Of a DNA stretch of 64,000 nt, positions 58,426-64,000 are shown piece after piece. Made by a program: the position numbers and the translations under genes. Positions within the stretch are counted from its first letter, which is position 1, and each line of letters begins with the position of its first letter. Origin of the DNA: Nocardioides pini (lineage in GTDB: Bacteria > Actinomycetota > Actinomycetes > Propionibacteriales > Nocardioidaceae); NCBI RefSeq assembly GCF_026712185.1, contig NZ_JAPPUX010000001.1, forward strand, positions 496,001 to 560,000, read 5' to 3'. Under the pieces are notes generated by a model. That model worked only from the letters and a program-made list of their open reading frames with translations. It was not told the DNA's origin and searched no databases.

Positions 58426-59312
58426 CGGTCGTCGTACGCCGGGTGGGCCCGGAGGCGGCCGCCGACGTCCTCGCGGTCGTGAAGGAGGCCTTCGGAGCCC
58501 GCCCCGTCCTGGACCCGCCGGCCGACGCCCTCGGCGAGGACCTCGACTCGATCCGGCGCCTGCTGGCCCGGCGGGGCGGCCTGCTCGCCGTCCTCGACGG
58601 CCGTCCCGTGGGCTGCGTCGTCCTCGACCCCGGCCCGGACGGGCTGGTGCTGCGTCGCTTCGGCGTCACGCCTGCCGCGCAGGGCAGGGGAGTGGCCTCG
58701 GCGCTCGTCGACGCGGCCGTCGAGGCGGCCGTCGGTCGCTCCGCGGTGCGGGTCGTCGCGCGGGAGGAGCTGCCCGGCACCGTCGCCTTCTGGGAGGCCC
58801 ACGACTTCGTCGTCACCGGCGGGACGAGCCCCTACGTCGAGCTCGCGCGGTGGCTCGGCACGAGCTTCGACGCCCCCGACGCGGAGACGATGCGCGAGCT
58901 GGGCGAGCGCGTCGGGTCCGGCCTGGTCGCCGGCGACCTCGTGGTGCTGACCGGCGAGCTGGGGGCCGGGAAGACGACCTTCACGCAGGGGCTCGGCGAG
59001 GGGCTCGGCGTGCGCGGCGGCGTCACGTCGCCGACGTTCGTGATCGCGCGCGTGCATCCCGCGCTCGGGGACGGTCCCGACCTCGTGCACGTCGACGCCT
59101 ACCGGCTCGGCGGGCTCGACGAGCTCGACGACCTCGACCTCGACGCGTCGCTCGACTCGGCCGTGACCGTCGTGGAGTGGGGCGCCGGACTGGCCGAGGG
59201 CCTGGCCGACTCGCGCCTCGAGGTCGTCATCGAGCGGACCGTCGGTGACGCGCCCGTCGACGACGAGCTCGACCCCCGCCGGGTTTCGCTGCGCTGGATC
59301 GTCGGACAGTAA
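58422..59312 (+). CDS. tsaE: GNAT-TsaE fusion protein
   Basis: 296 residues. Residues 1-145 are a GNAT domain (LRRFGVTPAAQGRGVASALVDAAVEAAVGRS, with the loop QGRGVA), and residues 150-296 are TsaE: LVVLTGELGAGKTTFTQGLGEGLG (Walker A) and SPTFVIARVH, LVHVDAYRL, VVEWGAG. TsaE is the ATPase that supports t6A formation with TsaB and TsaD. There is no stop between the parts, and the frame is continuous. GTG 58422 overlaps the hydrolase stop. Confidence 0.93.
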   Translation: MTVVVRRVGPEAAADVLAVVKEAFGARPVLDPPADALGEDLDSIRRLLARRGGLLAVLDGRPVGCVVLDPGPDGLVLRRFGVTPAAQGRGVASALVDAAVEAAVGRSAVRVVAREELPGTVAFWEAHDFVVTGGTSPYVELARWLGTSFDAPDAETMRELGERVGSGLVAGDLVVLTGELGAGKTTFTQGLGEGLGVRGGVTSPTFVIARVHPALGDGPDLVHVDAYRLGGLDELDDLDLDASLDSAVTVVEWGAGLAEGLADSRLEVVIERTVGDAPVDDELDPRRVSLRWIVGQ

Positions 59313-59315
59313 CCT
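59310..59315 (+). promoter_or_regulatory. Putative -10 element of tsaB
   Basis: TAACCT, 7 nt before GTG 59323; it begins inside the TsaE stop codon. Could start a leaderless internal transcript. Confidence 0.35.
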
Positions 59316-59322
59316 CGACGCC

Positions 59323-59961
59323 GTGCTCCTCGCCTTCGACACCGCGACCCCGCTGGTCTCCGTCGCCCTCCACGACGGCGAGCGGGTGGTCGTCGAGCAC
59401 TCCTCCGAGCAGCCGATGAAGCACGGGGAGCACCTCGCCCCGCTCATCGCGCGCTGCATGGAGGAGGCGGGTGTGGTCCGGCAGGACCTCACGGCCGTCG
59501 CCGTCGGGGTCGGGCCCGGACCGTTCACCGGCCTGCGCGTCGGCGTCGTGACGGCGCGCACCCTCGGCTTCGTGCTCGACATCCCGGTCTACGGGGTGTG
59601 CTCCCTCGACGCCGTCGCGCTCGAGGTCGTCGGCAGCGGCGCCGCCCACGACAGCTTCCTCGTCGCCACCGACGCCCGGCGCAAGGAGGTCTACCTGGCC
59701 TCGTACGACGCCGACGGCCGGCGCATCGAGGGGCCGGTCGTCACGCGTCCCGCGGAGGTCGCCACCGATGCCCCGGTCGCGGGCGCCGGACCCGAGCTCT
59801 ACCCCGACTCCTTCCCGCGCGCGATCGCCCCCGCGCGACCGAGCGCGGGCTGGCTGGCTGCCGGCGTCGTGTCCGAGCTCGTAGGATTGCTGGACCCCGA
59901 GCCCCTCTACCTGCGCCGCCCCGACGCGGTCGCCGGCGCGACCAGGAAGCCCGTCTCGTGA
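59323..59961 (+). CDS. tsaB: tRNA threonylcarbamoyladenosine protein TsaB
   Basis: 212 residues. LLAFDTATPLVSVALHD, VGVGPGPFTGLRVGVVTARTLGFVLDIPVYGVCSLDA and VATDARRKEVYLASYD match the TsaB family (ASKHA fold). It is the non-catalytic partner of TsaD in t6A synthesis. GTG 59323; stop overlaps rimI by 4 nt. Confidence 0.95.
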   Translation: MLLAFDTATPLVSVALHDGERVVVEHSSEQPMKHGEHLAPLIARCMEEAGVVRQDLTAVAVGVGPGPFTGLRVGVVTARTLGFVLDIPVYGVCSLDAVALEVVGSGAAHDSFLVATDARRKEVYLASYDADGRRIEGPVVTRPAEVATDAPVAGAGPELYPDSFPRAIAPARPSAGWLAAGVVSELVGLLDPEPLYLRRPDAVAGATRKPVS

Positions 59962-60413
59962 TCCGTCCCGCCACCCTCGACGACCTGCCGGCGCTCAGCG
60001 CCCTCGAGCAGGAGCTGTTCGGGCCCGACGCGTGGAGCGAAGAGCTCATCCGCCAGGAGATCGAGGGCCTCGGTCGCCGCTTCGTCGTGGCCGACGACCT
60101 CTCCGGCTACGCCGTGACGATGACTGCCGGGGACATCGTCGACCTGCTGCGCATCGGCGTACGCCCCGACGCACGCCGCACGGGCATCGCCTCGCGCCTG
60201 CTCGACGAGCTGCTCGTCGACACCGAGGGCGCGTCCCGGATGCTGCTCGAGGTGAGCGTGACCAACGCCGACGCGCTCGGCTTCTACGTGGCGCGGCAGT
60301 TCAGCGTCATCGACGTGCGGCCGCACTACTACCGCGACGGCTCCGAGGCGCTGGTGATGTGCCGGTGGCTGCCGGGCGCCGCGCGCGAGCACACGGTGAC
60401 GGCCCATGACTGA
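59958..60413 (+). CDS. rimI: Ribosomal-protein-alanine N-acetyltransferase RimI
   Basis: 151 residues. [57 protein letters not shown] (acetyl-CoA loop RRTGIA) and [41 protein letters not shown], the late RimI motif. Acetylates the N-terminus of S18 in E. coli; target in actinobacteria less certain. GTG start overlapping tsaB; its end overlaps tsaD by 8 nt. Confidence 0.93.
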   Translation: MIRPATLDDLPALSALEQELFGPDAWSEELIRQEIEGLGRRFVVADDLSGYAVTMTAGDIVDLLRIGVRPDARRTGIASRLLDELLVDTEGASRMLLEVSVTNADALGFYVARQFSVIDVRPHYYRDGSEALVMCRWLPGAAREHTVTAHD

Positions 60414-61452
60414 CGAGCCCCTGGTCCTCGGGATCGAGACCTCCTGCGACGAGACGGGTGTCGGCATCGTCCGGGGCCACACCCTCCTGGCCGACACGGT
60501 CGCCAGCAGCGTCGAGGAGCACGCCCGTTTCGGTGGGGTGGTGCCCGAGGTCGCCAGCCGCGCCCACCTCGAGGCGATGGTGCCCACCATCGAGCGGGCC
60601 GCGGAGACCGCCGGCATCGCGCTCAGCGACATCGACGCCGTGGCCGTGACGAGCGGCCCCGGGCTCGCCGGCGCCCTGCTCGTCGGCGTGGCCAGCGCCA
60701 AGGCGCTGGCGCTCGGGCTCGGCAAGCCCATCTACGGGGTCAACCACCTCGCCGCCCACGTCGCGGTCGACCAGCTCGAGCACGGGCCGCTGCCCGAGCC
60801 CTGCCTGGCCATGCTCGTCTCCGGCGGTCACTCCAGCCTGCTCGAGGTCACCGACGTCACCGTCGGCGTCGAGCCGATGGGCTCGACCATCGACGACGCG
60901 GCGGGGGAGGCCTTCGACAAGGTCGCCCGGCTGCTCGGGCTGCCGTTCCCCGGCGGTCCCCACATCGACAAGCAGGCGCGCAGCGGCAACAGCGTCGCCA
61001 TCGACTTCCCCCGCGGGCTCACCAGCCGTCGCGACCTCGAGCGGCACCGCTTCGACTTCTCCTTCTCGGGCCTCAAGACCGCCGTGGCCCGCTGGGTCGA
61101 GACCCAGCAGCGCGAGGGCGTCACCATCGACGTCGCCGACGTGGCCGCCTCCTTCCAGGAAGCGGTGTGCGACGTGCTGACCCGCAAGGCGATCGACGCG
61201 GCCACCAGCCGCGGCATCGAGGACATCCTCATCGGCGGCGGCGTGGCCGCCAACAGCCGCCTGCGGGCGATGGCCGAGGAGCGGGCGGCCGCGCAGGGCA
61301 TCCGCGTGCGCGTGCCGCGCCCGGGGCTGTGCACCGACAACGGCGCCATGGTCGCCGCCCTCGGGGCCGAGCTCGTCGCCCGAGGACGTACGCCGTCCCT
61401 GCTGGACCTGCCGGCCGACTCCTCGCAGCCGATCACGACCGTCGTCGCCTGA
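60406..61452 (+). CDS. tsaD: tRNA threonylcarbamoyltransferase TsaD
   Basis: 348 residues. [58 protein letters not shown] (metal ligands His114 and His118), [23 protein letters not shown] and [12 protein letters not shown]. Catalyses the last step of t6A37 synthesis with TsaB and TsaE. Ends the operon; a terminator follows. Confidence 0.98.
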   Translation: MTDEPLVLGIETSCDETGVGIVRGHTLLADTVASSVEEHARFGGVVPEVASRAHLEAMVPTIERAAETAGIALSDIDAVAVTSGPGLAGALLVGVASAKALALGLGKPIYGVNHLAAHVAVDQLEHGPLPEPCLAMLVSGGHSSLLEVTDVTVGVEPMGSTIDDAAGEAFDKVARLLGLPFPGGPHIDKQARSGNSVAIDFPRGLTSRRDLERHRFDFSFSGLKTAVARWVETQQREGVTIDVADVAASFQEAVCDVLTRKAIDAATSRGIEDILIGGGVAANSRLRAMAEERAAAQGIRVRVPRPGLCTDNGAMVAALGAELVARGRTPSLLDLPADSSQPITTVVA

Positions 61453-61479
61453 CCCCTCGGCGTCGCCCGGACATGACGA

Positions 61480-61505
61480 AGGTCCCCGCCCGAGAGCGGG
61501 GACCT
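61480..61505. terminator. Terminator of the tsa operon
   Basis: Perfect 10-bp stem AGGTCCCCGC / GCGGGGACCT with loop CCGAGA, between convergent genes. Confidence 0.8.
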
Positions 61506-61534
61506 GCATCACGAACACTCGAACGAGGCGGACC

Positions 61535-63019
61535 TCAGTCGAGGACTCCGGGAGCGACGTCGTCGTCGCCGAGCCAGTCCTGCTCGTAGACGAGGCTGTC
61601 GCGCTCGGCGGCCTCGTCGCGATCGCCCTTGCGGCCGCCGCGTCCGCTGGCTCCGCCTGCTGCACCGCGAGCGCCGGTCGACCCGCGTCCACCGGACCGC
61701 GATCCGGTGCCGGTGCCCGCACCGCGACCGCCCGCCGATCCGGCGCCACGGCCACCGGCCGAACCGGCACCGCGGGCGCTCGCCGAGCCCGCACCGCGGG
61801 CGGTGGACGAGCCTGCGGCGCCACGCGAGGCGGGGCTGCCGGCCGAGCCGGCACGAGCCGCGGCCGAGCCGGGGGCGCTGGCCGGGCGCGAGAGAGCGCC
61901 TGCGCTGCCGCTGCGCCCGGTCGCGCCGATCGGACGGGCGGGCGCACTGCCGGCCGACGCCGGGGCGGCGCCGGCACGGATGCCACCCGCCATGCCACTG
62001 GCACCGCCGGCCGCACCGGCGGCGCCCATCGCGGCGGCGTTCATGCCGCCGGACGACCCGCCGGCGCCCGGACCGGCCGGGGCCTGGCCCGCCGTCGGGT
62101 TGTAGGTGACGCCGCTCTGCGACGAGCCCGTCACCGTGCTGGTCTCCCCCGGCACGTGGTGGGTCGGGTGGGTGGGGGTGGTGATCGGGTTGCGCGGCTG
62201 CTGCGGGTCGACCGGGTCGGGCTTCTCCGGGTCGACCGGGTCCGGCCTGTCGGGGTCCACCGGGTCGGGCCGGTCCGGCCTGTCCGGCTTGTCCGGCTTG
62301 TCGTCGTCGTTGTCGTCGGGCCGGTCCGGGTCCCTCGGGTCCCTGGGGTCGGTCGGGTCGGGGGTGCCCGGGGTGCCGGGGGTGCGCGGTCCCGTCGGCG
62401 GCAGGGAAGGTCCGGTCGGGCTGCTCGGCACGGACGGCGGAGGCTCGGTCGGGTCGGGCTGGCCGTGGATCGCCTTCATCGGCGGGATCGCCCCGAGGAA
62501 GGCGGCGTCGAGCTTCTGCGTCCACTGCGCGGCCGCGGCCTCCTGCTGGGCCCGGGCGGTGTTGTAGGCGGCACGCTCCTGGTTGGCCGCCTGGCGCTTG
62601 TTGCCCTCGGCCTGGATCTCCTCCGGGGTGGGCGTGTAGCCGGGGTTGTAGGTGGGCGGGTTGTAGGCGGGAGGCTGGTTGAGGTCGGCCATGCCGGCCT
62701 CCGCCGCCTGGGCGTTGCTCATCACCAGCGCGGTGTCACGGAGGGTGTCGCCGGCCGTGACGAGCCGGGTGCCCTTCTCCTGCATCGACTCGGCGGAGGC
62801 CTGGAACGCCGCCAGGACGGCGTCGGCGGTGACGCCGGACAGCCCGCCGTTCTTCCCGTCGCCCTCGCGGACCTTCGTCGCGCCCTTGCGAAGGGCGTTC
62901 GCCGTCTCCTCCAGGACCTGGCCGCACAGGCGCCAGTTCTCACCGGCCGCGCCGGTGGCCTCGTGCTTGGCGCCGGTGAGGTAGGAGCGCAGCCGGGCGC
63001 GCTCGGGACCGTCGGTCAT
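61535..63019 (-). CDS. Probable type VII secretion-associated protein with low-complexity tail
   Basis: 494 residues. N-terminal 150 residues are helical (AKHEATGAAGENWRLCGQVLEETANALRKG ... AFQASAESMQEKGTRLVTAGDTLRD), in the style of PPE/EspB-like ESX substrates. Then a Pro-rich linker (PAYNPPTYNPGYTPTPEE), a charged run of DP/KPD repeats, and a Gly/Ala/Ser/Arg-rich stretch with GAGSAGGR repeats. It ends in VYEQDWLGDDDVAPGVLD, a tail seen on some actinobacterial PPE-like proteins. ATG 63019 overlaps the WXG100 gene by one base. Confidence 0.7.
   Translation of the reverse strand: MTDGPERARLRSYLTGAKHEATGAAGENWRLCGQVLEETANALRKGATKVREGDGKNGGLSGVTADAVLAAFQASAESMQEKGTRLVTAGDTLRDTALVMSNAQAAEAGMADLNQPPAYNPPTYNPGYTPTPEEIQAEGNKRQAANQERAAYNTARAQQEAAAAQWTQKLDAAFLGAIPPMKAIHGQPDPTEPPPSVPSSPTGPSLPPTGPRTPGTPGTPDPTDPRDPRDPDRPDDNDDDKPDKPDRPDRPDPVDPDRPDPVDPEKPDPVDPQQPRNPITTPTHPTHHVPGETSTVTGSSQSGVTYNPTAGQAPAGPGAGGSSGGMNAAAMGAAGAAGGASGMAGGIRAGAAPASAGSAPARPIGATGRSGSAGALSRPASAPGSAAARAGSAGSPASRGAAGSSTARGAGSASARGAGSAGGRGAGSAGGRGAGTGTGSRSGGRGSTGARGAAGGASGRGGRKGDRDEAAERDSLVYEQDWLGDDDVAPGVLD
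61690..61920. repeat. In-gene Gly/Ala/Ser/Arg repeats
   Basis: Degenerate 12- to 24-bp units that code for GAGSAGGR and GAGSASAR. Part of the tail of the type VII-type protein. Confidence 0.6.
62200..62345. repeat. In-gene DP/KPD repeats
   Basis: Repeated GGGTCGACCGGGTCGGGC-type units that code for DPVDPDRP and KPDRPD. Plausibly an unfolded spacer. Confidence 0.6.
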
Positions 63020-63465
63020 CAGGAACCCTCCTCGGTGGCCGGGGGCTCGGTGAACTGGCCGTCGCCCATGGTGCTGCTCGACGACTGGTCGCGGGCCTGG
63101 TCGAGCGTGGTGTTGACCTGCGAGAGCGCGGTCGCGCGCATGGTCATCTCGGCGTTGGTGGTGGCGTCGACGTCGCGGACCTCGTCGGCCCACTGGCGGA
63201 TGGCGTCACCGTAGGCGCGCAGCGAGTCGGCGAGCTTCTGGAACTCCTGCTCGACCTCCTGGTGCGCCATCTGCGCGTTGACGCCGATGCGGTGGCCCGT
63301 CGTCGACCCGCCGAACCAGTCCGGCCCCACGGCGGTGACCGTGGTGTCGCCGAGGCCCTCGGAGTTGCTGTTGAGGAGGGCCACGATCTCCGCGATGAGG
63401 TCCTCGTCGGCATTGAGGCCCTTCAGCGCAGTGGTCACGAGTCCTACGTCTGCAGCGGTCAGCAT
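63019..63465 (-). CDS. WXG100-like protein
   Basis: 148 residues. Helix one and two (ADVGLVTTALKGLNADEDLIAEIVALLNS; AHQEVEQEFQKLADSLRAYGDAIRQWADEV) flank a DWFGG turn near residue 60, an acceptable WXG signature. Longer than the usual 100 residues because of a C-terminal SSSSTMGDGQ tail. ATG 63465 with SD GGGGGA. First gene of a two-gene operon; no ESX ATPase or EccC in the window. Confidence 0.78.
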   Translation of the reverse strand: MLTAADVGLVTTALKGLNADEDLIAEIVALLNSNSEGLGDTTVTAVGPDWFGGSTTGHRIGVNAQMAHQEVEQEFQKLADSLRAYGDAIRQWADEVRDVDATTNAEMTMRATALSQVNTTLDQARDQSSSSTMGDGQFTEPPATEEGS

Positions 63466-63571
63466 GCGTCCCCCATTCCCGCCGCCCCGCGCGGCGAAAC
63501 CCACTTGTGGCCGTCATTTTCACAGACGCGGTCGCGACGAGGCGAAACGCGATGGGCGTCGCGGGTTCCGC

Positions 63572-63577
63572 TACGGT
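63572..63577 (+). promoter_or_regulatory. Putative -10 element of the final lipoprotein gene
   Basis: TACGGT, 6 nt before GTG 63584; identical hexamer to the ArsR-operon -10. Leaderless. Confidence 0.5.
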
Positions 63578-63583
63578 CTGGGC

Positions 63584-64000
63584 GTGCGACGACGACTCGG
63601 GGGTACGACGATGGGCGGGCGCGGAGCCGCGGTGGCGGCGCTCTCGATGGCCGCGGTGCTGGCCCTCGGCGGCTGTGGGAGCGACGGCGCGCCCGGTGAG
63701 GACGACCCGTCCGGTGCCGAGACCTCCAGCGGGTCGACGACCGACCCGGCGCAGACGCCCACGGAGCCCGCGACGGAGACCGGGACGGAGACCCCGACCG
63801 AGTCGCCGGAGCCGGCGGTCGAACCGGCGTCAGGCCCCGAGCTCGAGGTCAGCGGCGTCCGGGTCAACGCCCCCAAGGGGTGGAAGCAGACCATCTCCTC
63901 CGTCGTCGTCGACTCGGCCCTCGGGAGCGTCGACGGCCAGACCAGCGCGCTCCTGCTGAGCGTCGCGGCCCTCGGCGGGGAGTCCCTGTCGCCCCGCCAG
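63584..64000 (+). CDS. Putative lipoprotein, N-terminal part (runs off the window)
   Basis: 139 codons with no stop. GTG start, basic RRRLGG, hydrophobic AALSMAAVLALGGC with lipobox (Cys near residue 31), then a Thr/Pro/Glu-rich linker (TPTEPATETGTETPTE) and the start of a globular domain (ELEVSGVRVNAPKGWKQTISSVVVDSALG). The globular part is cut off by the window, so the family cannot be named. The plus-strand ORF in another frame is a shadow. Confidence 0.75.
   Translation, partial: MRRRLGGTTMGGRGAAVAALSMAAVLALGGCGSDGAPGEDDPSGAETSSGSTTDPAQTPTEPATETGTETPTESPEPAVEPASGPELEVSGVRVNAPKGWKQTISSVVVDSALGSVDGQTSALLLSVAALGGESLSPRQ

Overview
The window comes from the chromosome of a very GC-rich actinobacterium, most likely a Nocardioidaceae member (Nocardioides-like). 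Support: a mycothiol-type DinB enzyme, a SigE-family sigma factor, a class E sortase, a DUF222/HNH (13E12-type) protein, a WXG100/type VII pair, many GTG starts, and the gene order rplM-rpsI-glmM ... coaA-glmS-acpS-nnr-alr-hydrolase-tsaE-tsaB-rimI-tsaD. The genus is an inference; no 16S or housekeeping phylogeny was possible.

Layout. (1) 1-4.9 kb: the C-terminal tail of ribosomal protein L17, its terminator, then a five-gene antiparallel operon (ArsR repressor, AHSA1/SRPBCC protein, mycothiol-type DinB enzyme, DHFR-like reductase, ketopantoate-reductase-like enzyme) with two operators around its promoter, then truA and a small methyltransferase. (2) 4.9-16.5 kb: single metabolic or envelope genes: phosphotransferase, class E sortase, P450, aldo/keto reductase overlapping a CoA-disulfide-reductase-like flavoprotein, secreted zinc protease, GNAT, methyltransferase, and a divergent LVIVD/DUF305 secreted pair. 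(3) 16.5-21.3 kb: an accessory segment with an IS110-family element (possible bridge RNA upstream), orphan genes of less biased composition and a DUF222/HNH gene. (4) 21.4-27.4 kb: a co-directional ABC-F, double-GNAT, two glycosyltransferase and LLM-oxidoreductase run. (5) 27.4-35.4 kb, minus strand: membrane-anchored propeller protein, three acyl-CoA dehydrogenases, HtrA protease, GNAT, SigE-type sigma factor and a membrane protein. (6) 35.5-43.8 kb: a STAND/TPR regulator divergent from a 1,921-residue double-GH13 amylopullulanase, with CTTGCA repeats between them. (7) 43.9-46.6 kb: citrate synthase and a DAO-family oxidase. (8) 46.6-61.5 kb: conserved backbone: rplM-rpsI, glmM, coaA/glmS, acpS, nnr, alr, hydrolase, a GNAT-TsaE fusion, tsaB, rimI, tsaD. 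(9) 61.5-64 kb: a type VII secretion pair and the start of a lipoprotein gene.

Functional links. glmM and glmS feed UDP-GlcNAc and, with alr, peptidoglycan precursors; coaA and acpS supply and use CoA; nnr repairs NAD(P)H hydrates; TsaE, TsaB and TsaD make tRNA t6A; rplQ, rplM, rpsI and rimI belong to the ribosome. rplQ-truA and rplM-rpsI, which are near each other in many actinobacteria, are here about 42 kb apart, so the block between truA and rplM may be a lineage-specific expansion.

Transcription. At least eleven genes have an A/T-type -10 hexamer 6-8 nt before the start codon with no space for a Shine-Dalgarno sequence, suggesting leaderless transcripts. Genes inside operons mostly overlap by 1-8 nt. 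No tRNA, rRNA or CRISPR array was seen.
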